A stretch of 64,000 bases of DNA from Tridacna crocea. Taxonomy: Eukaryota > Mollusca > Bivalvia > Cardiida > Cardiidae. How positions within the stretch are numbered: position 1 is the first letter of the stretch; each line of letters opens with the position of its first letter. Position numbers and translations under genes: made by a program. Positions 42,225-53,700 of this stretch are shown piece by piece. The DNA lies in assembly GCA_943736015.1 (NCBI GenBank), contig OX031071.1, positions 374,501 to 438,500 of the forward strand. Reading direction: 5' to 3'. The notes under the pieces are model-generated. The model worked only from the letters and a program-made list of their open reading frames with translations, made no database searches and was not told where the DNA came from.

Positions 42225-42409
42225 TTAAGCCTTTACCAAATGACAAAGTTTTAGCCCTCAACAAATAGAAGGCATTTGCAGACGATAATTTCACCGTGGC
42301 TCAAATGGTGCAATTGCTTATGAATAGGGAAGAAAACATTGTGGGAAAAGGAGAAAAGGCTTCTTTTCCAAGGGTTGTCGAAATTTGTCATTGTGTGGGA
42401 AAGGGTTAA
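42225..42409. mobile_element. Family A MITE, one hairpin arm deleted
   Basis: TTAAGCCTTTACCAAATGAC left and GTGTGGGAAAGGG then TTAA right. GGGAAAAGGAG is followed directly by AAAAGGCTTC, so the right arm is gone. Confidence 0.85.
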
Positions 42410-42606
42410 ATATCTTTAGGAAAAACAGAGGTATGACAAAAAGTCAGAGTTTTTACGCACAACAAGAATGTAGATGTCAACAACGTCATGGCTATGACCA
42501 TAAACTGTTGTGTTCTATGAAAACAGCCGAGATAAACAAGTAAAACTAGATATAAAGTTAACCCTTTACCACAAAATTTTGTAATCCAACTGAGAAATAA
42601 GACTTT

Positions 42607-42799
42607 TTTTAACCCTTTTCCAAACAAGCACTTGTTTTTACGTGTCTGCAGTACAAGTCTTCTGAAAACACCGTGGGAAAAGGAGAAATTGCTTGTTAAC
42701 AATTTTAAGAAATTTCTGCCATTTATATCAAATTTGAAATTGTCGTCTGCTCTTTCAGTTTCAAAGAGTCTAAAATTTGTTGTATGGGAAAGGGTTAAA
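42607..42799. mobile_element. Family A MITE, GTCTGCAGTA subtype, damaged hairpin
   Basis: TTTAACCCTTTTCCAAACAA left, TTTTTACGTGTCTGCAGTAC, then GTATGGGAAAGGG and TTAA. It belongs to the same subtype as 60376-60602. It lies inside another decayed family A copy beginning at 42557 (TTAACCCTTTACCACAAAAT). Confidence 0.75.
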
Positions 42800-42875
42800 C
42801 AACCTGAAAACTTGTTCAAATTTTCCACAATGTTTTCTACTACAGTATCAAGATTAATCCAAACAACTGAGCCTT

Positions 42876-43107
42876 GCTTAAACCTTTACCACACAATCTG
42901 GACTTTTAACACCCCTGTGAAAAAAAGTCTTTTGAAAACATTGAGAGAAAAGGAGAAAATGCTGGTAAGGAACATTGTCTCCTTTTCCCACAATGTTTTC
43001 TTCCCTACCTAAAACAAATTTCAAACCTTTAGTGATATTAATTTTGTCGTCTGCAAATGCTTTCAATTTGGGCCAGTCTAATATTTTGTAGCATGGAAAA
43101 GAGTTAA
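42876..43107. mobile_element. Family A MITE
   Basis: TTAAACCTTTACCACACAAT left and GTAGCATGGAAAAGAG then TTAA right. The hairpin right arm is altered (AAGGAACATTGTCTCC). Confidence 0.8.
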
Positions 43108-43199
43108 TCTATAGTGTGTTCATTGTTTCAGTATCAACCACTGTACAACTTTGTTCTGGTAAAAGGTTAAGAATTATGCCAATGAATGTATTACAGTAT

Positions 43200-43455
43200 A
43201 ATGAATCATGCCATGTGAAAAAGGGGGCTGACTGCATCAACAGGAAGTATCAACCCAGGTAAGCCTACGCAGTCCTTGCATGCTGATCTGAACCAAAACT
43301 TTGTGCTATTGGTAAATTTTCTCTGCATATCCAAGGGCCAGTGTACTTGATGATTCAATTGTTTTTTCATACAAAATGGATTTTATGTGAATATCATGAT
43401 TTGCATTGTAGAAATGCAATAAAACCTCTTTTATCAGAGCATGGCTGAACTTTAA
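43200..43455. mobile_element. Family D MITE
   Basis: ATGCCATGTGAAAAAGGGGG left and ACCTCTTTTATCAGAGCATG right. The interior has TATCAACCCAGGTAAGCC with CGCAGTCC. Confidence 0.6.
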
Positions 43456-43474
43456 ATGCAACTAGGTATATTTA

Positions 43475-43870
43475 TTATTCTAACATGACACTCGACTTTG
43501 GCTCTATAAGCACAGTGCAGGGAAAACATGGTAAAATCTGCAACAATCCATGTAGAGTGATGTCATCCTATATCGAGTGACGTCATTCAATGAGTGAGTT
43601 ATTCAATGGAACATAATCTTCATCCGCGTTTTTTTACTCTAAGTTTGAACTTGTTTTCATTTCACTAAGAATTGGCCATGTTAGAATCGAAATAATCTTC
43701 TTTCTATCGTGGTATATCGTTCAATAAACCACGTTGTGAGTTATGAGGCGCAATGAATAACCCACTCGGGCTATCGTCCTCGTGGATTATTAATTGTACC
43801 ACATAACTCACAACTTGGTTTATTGAACAATATACCACGATAGAAAGAAGATTATTTCTTAAATACATGA
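43475..43870. mobile_element. Foldback element F, copy 1
   Basis: TAACATGACACTCGACTTTG with GCTCTATAAGCACAGTGCAG marks the left terminal region. The inner palindrome 43690-43860 has AATCTTCTTTCTATCGTGGT facing ACCACGATAGAAAGAAGATT. The right terminal region is shorter than in copy 2 (52990-53512). Confidence 0.75.
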
Positions 43871-44029
43871 CATATTTGTTTTGCACTGGAGTATTATTTC
43901 CACCCACAAAAAAGAATAAAAATGAAACAATATGAAAAAACAAAAATGGCAATATATGAAAATTCTAAACAATCACAACACTTTGAAGCAAGATTCACCA
44001 ACCTTGCATCTATTTATCCCTTTAACATA

Positions 44030-44225
44030 TGATTAAGAGTTTTCATGACCCTGAAGAAGAAGGCTTTTGAAAACATTGTAGAAAAAGGAGAAAAACCAGC
44101 ATTTTCTCCTTTTCCAACAATTTTTTTTTAGCCTTTAAAGGTAGGTTAAGCCTTATTTGATATCATATCTGCAAATGATATGAATTTTGACCAGTCTGAA
44201 ATTTTTCAATTCGGCAAACAATTAA
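44030..44225. mobile_element. Family A MITE, old copy
   Basis: CCTTTAACATATGATTAAG left, shortened hairpin (GGAGAAAAACCAGCATTTTC). Confidence 0.6.
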
Positions 44226-44299
44226 TAAACTATTTTACAATAAATATATTCAAACATAACAGTAGATAACTAAACATGTTAAACTTGTAAACAAATAAT

Positions 44300-44810
44300 T
44301 AATTTGTAGACCAGTCCTTATTGAAAGTATTTATAGATGACAAATGGAACTCGGAAACAGGAATTTATTTTGGGGCAGGGAGAAAACATTGTGGGGAAAC
44401 CAGCAGTTTTTCCTTTACCTCACGATGTTTTCTAAAGCTTTCTTTCTCAGGTTGTTTAAGTTTAAAAAAAATCAGTGTAACTTAACAACAGATATATATC
44501 TTGGGAAGGGTAGAAAATATTGTCAAAAATGTAAACAATCATAACATTTCGGAGTAAGATTTACCCCCTTTACATTTTTCGACTTTACTGGACATAAAAA
44601 AATTTTACCATGTCCAAATTGAAAGCAATGGCAGATGACAAATTTAAATGTTAATTAAAGCATCAAGGTTGTCTTGAAAAAGGAAGAAACTATTGTGGAA
44701 ATAGGAGAAAATAATGGTTTTCAGCATTTTTTCCTTTACCCACGATATTACTAGAGGGCTTCTCCTTTAGGGTTCTTAAAAGTTTGGAATGTGTGGTATG
44801 GAGTTAAGTA
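44300..44810. mobile_element. Two family A remnants in series
   Basis: 44308-44470 keeps AACATTGTGGGGAAACCAGC; 44570-44806 keeps CCATGTCCAAATTGAAAGCA, GGAGAAAATAATGG and GTGTGGTATGGAG then TTAA. Confidence 0.55.
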
Positions 44811-44837
44811 GACTATGTTGCAAAAAAACCTACAAGA

Positions 44838-45065
44838 TTAACCCATAACCACTCAATCCCTACTTTTGACGCCCCTGAAAGAGAAGCCTTTTGAAAACAC
44901 TGTGGGAAAAGGAGAAAATGCTGGTAACCAGCATTTTCTCTTTTTCCCACAGTGTTTTCTACCCTTCCCAGAACAAACTTCAACTTTTTAGTCACTTTAT
45001 TTTGTCGTCTGTAAATGCTTTCAGTTTGGACCAGTCTAAATTTTTCTTGTGTGGTAAAGAGTTAA
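44838..45065. mobile_element. Family A MITE, full length, mixed termini
   Basis: TTAA both sides, CCCATAACCACTC left and GTGTGGTAAAGAG right. Hairpin near perfect. Confidence 0.9.
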
Positions 45066-45675
45066 AAGCATACAAGATTATCAATAGCTAAATAAACATT
45101 TATCAAATGTACTCAAAATATTTATAAATGCAATATTTGTAATAAACATTGTTACTTTTCTTGCCTCCAGAAATTTAACAAAAAAATTAATCACAAAATC
45201 TTAAAAACAGATCAATGGCACTTGAGAATTTTTGCATCACCATTTTCAAGCCAATTTTTAAATTTCAATGGAATGTCATACATGTTGGCTTTTGTTTTTA
45301 TTTCAATATATATATTAAAAAAAAAAACGTTTGAAAAACATATATTGCAAAAAATAAACATACAATAATAACATTTTAAAAAACTTTCTTTCCCATGTCA
45401 TTAAAAACTCAAATTTGCAAGCCGCTAGCAGAGTAATAAGCTTATCTGACTTACACCCTGGTGGTTGCGAGATCAAGGCATATAAAAATTTTTTCCATCA
45501 TCACATCTTGTTATTAAAGCTAGATTTTGAATTACAATGGAATGTCATACAGATCTGGCTTTTGTTTTTAGTTCAGTGAAAAAAAAATCACAAAAATCAC
45601 AAAGGTTTGAAAAAATAAAACCGTTTTATAAAAAATAAACCGTTTGATAGAATTATGATTAAAAAAAACCCTTCA
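45066..45675. repeat. AT-rich, with one diverged duplication
   Basis: GGAATGTCATACATGTTGGC with TTTTGTTTTTA at 45269-45300 recurs as GGAATGTCATACAGATCTGG with the same continuation at 45539-45570. No gene is visible. Confidence 0.5.
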
Positions 45676-45870
45676 ACCCTTTCCCAAATAATCCCTGGTT
45701 TTCACGACCCTGAAAATAAACCCTTTTGAAAACATTGTGGAAAAAGGAGAAAATGCTGGTAACTAGCATTTTTTCCTTTTCCCACCATGTTTTCTACCCT
45801 TCCACAAAAAATTTTCATGTTTTCAGTCACATTAAAAATTTTCTGTTTGGTAAAGAATAAAAAAAAAAAA
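45676..45870. mobile_element. Family A MITE, right half shortened
   Basis: CCCTTTCCCAAATAATCCC left and CTGTTTGGTAAAGAA right. Part of the right half (TTTGTCGTCTGCAAATGC) is deleted. Confidence 0.75.
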
Positions 45871-46179
45871 TCACTGCTATCCTGACAGTTCAAAATTATG
45901 CAGACAACTTATGCAAATCAATCTGTAGATTCCCATTCCATTTTCACATTACATACCTTGTTTTCTTATACATGTATACCATTTATGGCAATTGACCTTA
46001 TCTAGTTTTATACCAAACAACAGCATTTTTTTACTAAACTACAATGAAAGAATTTACAAACAACAATTACAACATACCGTATAGAACTATAGCAAAGATG
46101 ACAAATCTCCACTCAACACCCCACCCCAGCATCTTATCGTTAATGTAGCTAAATCGGAGAATAGAGATGGTTTTTCAAA

Positions 46180-46870
46180 CCATAGTTCACCTATAACCCT
46201 GTCCTTTCACTCATGTAACCCCCCCCCCCCACAAAAAAAAAAAAAAAATTTCCTTGGGTCACTTCTGCATAGTTTCAGGTCCCTAGATCAAACAGCTATT
46301 GAGTTAAAGCATGGCAACTGTTTTTAAACAAAGTTTACCTATGACCTTGACCTTTGCCCCATGTGACCCCAAAAAACAATAGGGCACCTTCTTGGGTCAT
46401 GAGCAACTCTTGTATATATTTTCGGGGTTCAAAGAGCTATTGAGTTCGAGCATGGAAACTGTTTTCAAACAAAGTTCATCTGTGACCTTGACATTTTGAA
46501 CCATGTAACCCAAAACAATAGGGTACCCTCTAGTTGGGTCATGAGCAACACTTGTGTATGGTTTGAGGGTCCTAGTTCAAACATCTAAAGCATGGAAACT
46601 TTTCAAACAAAGTTTACCAGTGACCTTGATCTTTAACCCATGTGACCCCAAAAACAAACAGGCACTTTGTTGCGTCATGTACAACACGTGTATAAAGTTT
46701 CAGGATTCCAGGTAAAATGGTAGGAGTTGGAGCATGGAGTCTGTTTTCAAACAAAGTTCATCTGTGATCTTGACCTATGACCCATGTGACCCCAAAAGAA
46801 AAGAGCACCTCTTTGGTTCATAAGCATATAAAATTAGAGGGTTCTAGGTCATTTGAGTATAGGCATGAAA
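46180..46870. repeat. Diverged tandem repeat, five units of about 140 bp
   Basis: CATGGAAACTGTTTTCAAAC, AAAGTTCATCTGTGACCTTG, CCCATGTGACCCCAAAA and TTGGGTCATGAGCAACAC recur. It resembles the core of a third pearl-like element. Confidence 0.75.
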
Positions 46871-46883
46871 ACAACAAAAAAAA

Positions 46884-47280
46884 CTAGAGTTGTCACTGAA
46901 TGTGACTTAATACCCCCGCCAGTGCTTTGACAGCAAAAGTGTCAAGTTTAAGGGGAGATAATTCCACAACCAGGAAGAGTTGGCACTTGAAAGTTGTGTG
47001 TTGCATATCTTCAATATATGATCAGAATAAGTGCAAAGTTTAAATATAATTGAAGGAAAACTGTAGGAGAAGTTCGCGACACAAAATTACTAGTATTTTG
47101 TACACAGACAGACACACGGACGAAAGGGCGGACACACGGATAGACAGGTTGATTCCACTATACTCCTGAAAACATTGGTTTTGTGGGGGTATAAAAAAAC
47201 GATGGCTTGACAGACAAACATGTTGAAACCAGTATACCTCCCTCTACTCTCAAAGGTTGGGGTATAAATATAGTTTAAAT
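46884..47280 (+). repeat. Dispersed repeat, copy 1
   Basis: AGAGTTGTCACTGAATGTGA, AAGTGTCAAGTTTAAGGGGA, AAAATTACTAGTATTTTGTA and ACAGACAGACACACGGACG recur at 54983-55265. The end AGTATACCTCCCTCTACTCT mirrors the start of the repeat at 23044, so these may be two ends of one element family. Confidence 0.65.
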
Positions 47281-47399
47281 GATTAATAACCATATTTAAC
47301 CCTTATCATGCTAAATAACTGAAAATTTAAAATTTTCAATTCTAATGTGAAAACCTAAATATTGATATTTCAAAGTTTTGGTTTGAGGAATAATAATCT

Positions 47400-47482
47400 C
47401 CTTCTTGGACATTGTAGATCAAAGATCAGACTGCACATTTTGTACAGTCTGATCTTGATCTACACTGGCCACAAAAACAAGT
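47400..47482. repeat. Family C palindrome
   Basis: GGACATTGTAGATCAAAGAT and CAGTCTGATCTTGATCTACA. Confidence 0.85.
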
Positions 47483-47599
47483 ATAGTACAATTTCTTAGT
47501 GTATAACTAACTCCGTACTATGCTAATCCACTTTGACCCATTTTTGTATGGAACTGTTCAAAGCTGCAATCCACCTGAAAAAGTTAAAAGAAAAAAAAA

Positions 47600-47780
47600 G
47601 ATAATTGAACCATGCTCTGTGAACAAAGGGTTTTATTCATTGGCAAAAAGTATCTACCAATGGTGAGCCTGTATTTGTACACATTTCAGAACAATTCAAC
47701 CTCTATGATTTTTATTTTAAGTGGTTGACAAATTTGCTTGGTAAGTGCATTACAATATGTATTTAACCCCTTTTCAAAAA
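47600..47780. mobile_element. Family D fragment
   Basis: TTGAACCATGCTCTGTGAAC with AAAGGGTTTTATTCATTGGC and TATCTACCAATGGTGAGCC. No right terminus. Confidence 0.45.
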
Positions 47781-47785
47781 GTGAT

Positions 47786-47998
47786 TGATTGATTGATTGG
47801 CTGTTGATTGATTGACTGTTGGTTGGTTGATTGATTGATTGATTTATTATTAATTCATCAGTTGATTAATTGATTGGTTTTGTTGGTTGATTGGTAGGTT
47901 AAATGGTCAATTGATTGATCGATTAGTTGGTTGATTGGTTAGTTTATTGACTGATTGCTTAGTTGGTTGATTGATTGGTTTGTTGGTTGATTGATTGG
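47786..47998. repeat. (TTGA/TTGG)n microsatellite
   Basis: About 210 bp of TTGATTGATTGG variants. It directly adjoins the tail side of the following minus-strand SINE and is probably its expanded 3' tail. Confidence 0.9.
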
Positions 47999-48255
47999 AG
48001 TTAAACACTTTTAAAAACTTAGGTCATATCATGGCAGTCAGTGCACCTATGTATGTATGTCCTTGCTTTCTCTCACCAGTACTGGCACAAGTCTTCTTTC
48101 TTTCCAAATCACCGTCTACTTTCTTGCATTCATCAGAGGCGAGAGGAGAAAAATTGCCCGCAGGAAAGTTTGCCTTTACCAGGTATTGAACTCACAACAA
48201 TTGGGTCATGAGTCTAATACCTTTACCACTGAGCTAACCAGTCAGGCCATTGACA
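47999..48255 (-). mobile_element. SINE-1, diverged subfamily, minus strand
   Basis: GAGTTAAACACTTTTAAAAA, GTCAGTGCACCTATGTATG and TTCTCTCACCAGTACTGG correspond to the tail half. The reversed head is GGTATTGAACTCACAAC with TTTACCACTGAGCTAACC. Confidence 0.75.
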
Positions 48256-48470
48256 CAAATTATAGCTCAACTACTCAACTTAAAAAAATTACTTGGTGGT
48301 GAAGGTCAGTTGTTAGCGTATCTGGTTTGTGATCTGGTGGTTGGAAGTTTTATACCCAGTTGAGGCAAACTTTCTTACCAACAATTTTTTATCGTTCATC
48401 TCTGATGTAAAAACAGGCACAGCTTCACTCACTGTGGTGTTACATAACTCGGGCTTTAAAATCTAATGCT

Positions 48471-48699
48471 TTAACTGTTTACCAAACAATCCCTGGTTTT
48501 TAAGACCCTGAGACTGAAGCCTTTTGAAAACATTGTGAGAAAAGGAGAAAATGCTGGTAACCAGTATTTTCTCCTTTTCCCACAGTGTTTTCTACTTGGC
48601 TGGAAACAAATATCAATTTTGAGTTGCGTTTATTTCTGATGTCTGCAAGTGCTTTCAATTTGGACTGGTCTAAAACTCTGTTGTTTGGTAAAGAGTTAA
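48471..48699. mobile_element. Family A MITE, full length
   Basis: TTAACTGTTTACCAAACAAT and GTTTGGTAAAGAG then TTAA. Hairpin has a few unpaired positions. Confidence 0.9.
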
Positions 48700-49396
48700 A
48701 ACTCTACTGAAAGGACTTGTAGACAACAAGTTAAATCTGACTCAAAAAAAGTACATATACCTCTATTTGACAACCTAGAAAATAATTGTGGGAAGAGGCA
48801 TAAATACTCGATACCAGCATCTACGGTACTTCTCTCCCAACAATATTTCCAAACATCAGGGTACACAGATAAAATTATTAGTGCTGAATTTGCAGCAGAC
48901 AATATTATACAAATTTTTGTACATGATGTAAAAATCATGACCGAATGATAAATAACAACACATGATCATCACAACCAATTACTTCCTGGCAAAAAGAAAT
49001 TGCTAATGGTAAATACTTGCATTTTGAAAGATGAATAACATGAAAAAGAATTCTATAGAGCAACTTTGCTGAAAAGGAAAGTTTTAACACTACAAAGATA
49101 CATCTATGATTATTTTCTGGCAGTTTTCAGTCTGCTCTAAACACATTATTTTCATCTTTAGTTTATGAAACTTATAAACATTCTTATATCTTCATACCAA
49201 ATGTTGCTCTTGATGGCTGCAAGGTTGCACAGATTACAATGGATAGAAAATAAATTGTATGTTTTAGAGGCTTCTGAGCAGTCACTGTTGTCATTTAGAG
49301 GTTCTAATGAGGATAAATTCCATGAGTTTTTCTATCCCTTCTCCATTTTTATCAGTAATTTATCTAAGTTTACAAAGCTGAGCCATTATACACACT
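48700..49396. other. Family A scrap then unassigned DNA
   Basis: 48700-48870 has a decayed family A core (ATTGTGGGAAGAGGC, ATACCAGCAT). 49140-49265 (TTGATGGCTGCAAGGTTGCA, ACAATGGATAGAAAATAAAT) is a weak relative of the repeat at 12115-12170. No gene is visible. Confidence 0.4.
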
Positions 49397-49397
49397 T

Positions 49398-49622
49398 GAC
49401 CCTTTCCCAAACAATCCCTGGTTTTCAGGACCCTGAGAAAGAAGCCTTCTAAAAACATTGTTGGAAAAAGACAACATGCTAGATACCAGCATTTTCTCCA
49501 TTTCCCAAAATGTCTTCTACCCTTCTCAAAAGAAATTTCAGCTTTTGAGTCAATTTAATTTATTTGTCTGCAAATGCTTTCAATTTGGACAAGTCCAAAA
49601 TTTTGTTGTTTGCTAAAGAGAT
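49398..49622. mobile_element. Family A MITE
   Basis: ACCCTTTCCCAAACAATCCC left and GTTTGCTAAAGAGATAA right. The right hairpin arm is altered (CTCCATTTCCCAAAATG). Confidence 0.8.
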
Positions 49623-49631
49623 AAAAGAGTC

Positions 49632-49833
49632 AACCCTTTACATAATGACCAAATTTTAGACTGGTCCAAATTGAAAGGGCTTGCAGGGGACAAAATAAAC
49701 ATACTTCAAAAATTGGAATTTGTTCCCATGCAAGGAAGAAAACATTGTGGGATTTTCTCCTTTTCCCAAAATGTTTTCAAATGGTTTCTATCTCAGGGTC
49801 GTAACAGCCAGGGATTGTTTGGTAAAGGGTTAA
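49632..49833. mobile_element. Family A MITE, one hairpin arm deleted
   Basis: CCCTTTACATAATGACC left and GTTTGGTAAAGGG then TTAA right. ATTGTGGG is joined directly to ATTTTCTCCTTTTCCC. Confidence 0.8.
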
Positions 49834-50249
49834 AAGATTAAGAAGTGTTTTCTCTCTAGCTGTAAGGATATTTCTGTAACCTGCTAAATGAGTGATAAGA
49901 AACTTTCAAGCCCATAGTACAATCTAAAATTAGCCGAATAGATTATTTCAAAGGTAATATCTCAGGAGGACATAATATATATATATGAATTACAATATTC
50001 AAAAAAGGGCATTCGCACATTTATGTAAAGTGCCATCTCAGATCAGTCTGTGTAGTTCATGCAGGCTAATCCGACACCACACTATTAATTCAAATGTGAT
50101 TTTTTTTTTGCGCAAATCCACTGTTGGATAAAATCTAACGTAGTCGCAAAGTGCCGTCTCTGCCCAGACTGCACAGGCAGACCCAGGATGACACTTGATG
50201 TGAATGACCGAATGCCCAATAATTTTGTTACAAGCCATATCTCCTTATC
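49834..50249. other. Unassigned, weak family D character
   Basis: 50035-50080 and 50150-50200 (CAGTCTGTGTAGTTCATGCA, CAGACTGCACAGGCAGACC) resemble interior words of family D. There is an (AT)n run at 49975-49990. Confidence 0.35.
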
Positions 50250-50325
50250 CGACAGTGTAGATCCAAGATCAGACTGCAGGTTCTGTGTAGTCTGATCTTA
50301 GATCTACACTGTCCACAAAAGGTCT
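50250..50325. repeat. Family C palindrome, near perfect
   Basis: CGACAGTGTAGATCCAAGAT and TCTGATCTTAGATCTACACT with GTCC, then CACAAAAGGTC. Confidence 0.9.
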
Positions 50326-50344
50326 TTGAGTCAACCTTAGCAAC

Positions 50345-50578
50345 TTAACTCTTTACCAAACAACAAAATTTTGGACCACTCCAAATTGAAAGCATTTGCA
50401 GACGACAAAATAAATGTGAATCAAAAAATGATTTTTGATATCGGGAGGGTTGAAAAAATTGTGGGAAAAGGAGAAAATGCTGGTTACCAGCACCAGCATT
50501 TTTCTCCTTTTCCCACAAGGTTTTTAAAAGGTTTCTATCTGAGGGTCGTTAAAAGTCGGGATTGTGTGGTAAAGAGTA
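50345..50578. mobile_element. Family A MITE, full length
   Basis: TTAACTCTTTACCAAACAAC and GTGTGGTAAAGAG then TAAA. The loop is expanded (GGTTACCAGCACCAGC). Confidence 0.85.
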
Positions 50579-50622
50579 AAGGCTTTAAATATTAGCTCAT
50601 ATTTATTCGTAATTTTACAAAC

Positions 50623-50758
50623 CTTAATTTATCTGTCTCATTCTCCGCGTAAAACGTGAACACTCTCATCTGTTCTTCAGGGGGCTCCAAACAGAAACTG
50701 AGCTTCTTGTTGGACACACCCACTTTGTCTACTGTGTAACCATGGAGATGTGCCACAC
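50623..50758 (-). CDS. Exon h: second PH domain, strands beta3 to beta7
   Basis: The acceptor TTATCTGTAG precedes it and the donor is AAG then GTTTGT. It continues from phase 1 as GVAHLHGYTVDKVGV, then KKLSFCLEP, then FTFYAENETDKL. The exon ends in phase 2 before the C-terminal helix, so at least one more exon is needed. I could not place it to the left with confidence. Confidence 0.85.
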
Positions 50759-53700
50759 CTACAGATAATAACAATAGAAGCTTTAGGGTTGTAAACTGAA
50801 ATGTAATTGAAATAATACGGGAAAGGACATTCGACACCCATCCCATACAATGTCCTTGACAAATCCTACTAACTCTTTACCACACAATCCCAACTTTTTA
50901 CGACTCTGAGAAAGAAAGTTTTTAAAAACATTGTTGGAAAAGGAGAAAATGCTGGTAACCAGCATGTTCTCCTTTTCCCACAATGTTTTCTACCCTTCCC
51001 AAATCATATTTCAATTTTTGATTCACATTTGATTTATTGTCTGGAAATACTTTCAATTTGGACCGGTCCAAAATTTTTCTGTTTGGTAAAGAGTCAGCCC
51101 TTTACAACCCTTTAGACTGGTCTAAGATGAAAACAGTTGCAGACAACAAAATAAATGTAACTCAAAAAGCGCAATTTTTTTTTCCAGCGGGGTGGAAAAC
51201 ACAATGGGAATGGGAGAAAATGCTGGATACCAGCATTTTCTCCTTTTCCTACAATGTTTTCAAAAGACTTCTTTCTCAGGGTCGTAAAAACCAGGGATTG
51301 TTTGGTATATTCAGATTGTTCAGCCATGTTTCGATTGGTTGTCTGCAAATGCTGGCAGTTTAACCCATTACCACACAATCCCTACTTTTGACACCCCTGC
51401 AGAAGAAGCCTTTAGAAAACATTGTGGGAAAAGGAGAAAATGCTGATAACCAGCATTTTCTACTTTTCCCACAATGTTTTCTACCCTTCACAAAACAAAT
51501 TTCAATTTTTGAGTCACTTTTATTTTGTCGTCTGCAAATGCTTTTGATTTGGACCAGTCAAAAATTTTGTCATTTGGTAATGAGTTAATGAATCTCAAAT
51601 TGTCTGGTATAAGCTGTAATTTGAATTGGATTGGCAGGGCAGAGCTATGTCACAGTTCCTTGCTTTTAAAATTGAGGTAAGATAGGCCATTCGGAAGTCA
51701 TTCTGAGTAGCCTTTATGAAATGCAATATAAGGATTAAATGCAAAAATTGAACAAGTAGTCAGTGGCTTGGGAAAAAAGCTGTGTTTGTGCTGATATGAG
51801 AAAGCAAGGAACCACATTTGTAAGTGCAGTGATGGCTGTGATATGACGGCTGTGATATGACTGCTGTGACATGATATAATACAAACAAACAAAAACCAGG
51901 TGAAGAAGGGGAGGGAATCCAGAACAATTTGAAAATGGATTTACCAAGGGCCTCTTTGGAGTTACTGTTCTTGTAGTAATATATACAGGCATCTTTGAGC
52001 ACACAGTATCTTTTCCTCCAACGTTTTGTGGAACGCCCCATCTTGTTCAGGTACCCTGTACAATCTGGCTTACGAATGTCAAGGGCAGGTAACCCAACAT
52101 TGTGAGCAGTCACCTCCATCCATGCATCTCTCTGTTGGTTGGATAAATTTGAGATTTATATATATATATATACCTAAGCAAGAGTTAAAACTAGCTTTCT
52201 TTTTGTACAGCACAACATTAATTTATGGTGTTATTTTGCTTACTCGCACATATAGTTTTACCACAATGTTTTCTACCCTGCTGAAAACAAATTTCAATTT
52301 CTAAGTTTTCTTGATTTTGTGGTCTGCAAGTGCTTTCATTTTGGACCAGTCTAAAATTTTGTTGTTAGGTAAAAAGTTAAAAACCTTGAGAAAGAAAACT
52401 TTTGAAAACATAATAGGAGGAGAAAGTACTAGTTACCTGCATTTTCTCCTTTTCTCATGTGTTCCAACCTGTCAGAAAACAATTCAATCTACTTCAAATT
52501 TAAGATGCCAATGCTTGGCTTCAGTTATGGAAGTTTTACTGGAAAGTCTCAGTTAAAAAAGGGGCAGACAGGAACTATGTCCAGGCTAAGGTACAATCTT
52601 CCATAACAGCTCAGCTTTCAAGTAAAAATTTTGTCATTTGGCAAACACTTTAAAACAATAAATAAACCCTTTGCAGTACAATCCTGAGTTTTCAATACCC
52701 TGAGAAAGAGGCCTCCTGAAAACATTGTGGGAAAAAAAGAAAATGCTGGTAACCAGCATTTTCTTCTTTTCCCAAAATGTTTTCTACCCTTCCCAAAACA
52801 AATTTAAATGTTTGAATCCCCTTGATTTTGTCGTCTGCAAATGCTTCTTATTCAACCAGTCTAAAATTATGTTGTTTGGTAAAGAGTTAACCAAAGACCT
52901 ACTGTTTGATCTTGTCTCTGTCCTGCCTCATTCAGAGCTCCAACCCATCTGAAATATTATTATCAAGACAAGATTTTCAAAAACCTATATTTTAATATGA
53001 CACATGAATTGGGCTCTATAAAGACAGTGCAACAAAAACATCATAAGATCGACATCATTTTATAGCTGTCGCTCTCATGGTTTATCTTTTGTGCATAATA
53101 AGTTAAAACCATGATATATTTAAGAAATAATCTTCTTTCTATTGTGGTTTATCGTTCAATAAACCACAGTTGTGAGTTATGAGGCACAATGAATTATCAA
53201 CAAGGTTGATAGTCTGAGTGGTTTATTCATTGTGCCTCATAACTCATAACATGGTTTATTGAATGATAAACCATGATAGAAAGAAGATTATTTCATTTCT
53301 AACATGAGCAACTCTTAATGAAAGAAAAACAAGTTCATAAACAGAGTAAAATCGCAGATGAAAATTATATTCCATTGAACAACACTCACTTTATACAGAA
53401 TGCCGTGGCTCTATGTAGAATGACGTCACTCTATATGGAATGATGCAGATTTTAACACACTTTTGTTGCACAGTGTTTATAGCACCGAATTTATGTCATG
53501 TTAGAATTCAAGGACCCTGAAGAAAAACTTTTTTGAAAACACTGTAGGGAAAGAAGTAAATGAACCATGTTCTGACAGAAAGAACTCTACCTATGTGAAG
53601 TATATAACCATAAGTTCATCACAAAACTATGAATCCAATAATTGAATTTTTGTTGCCTCACAACTGACTGAATCATGAGATAAACTGGTCTTTGACTTGC

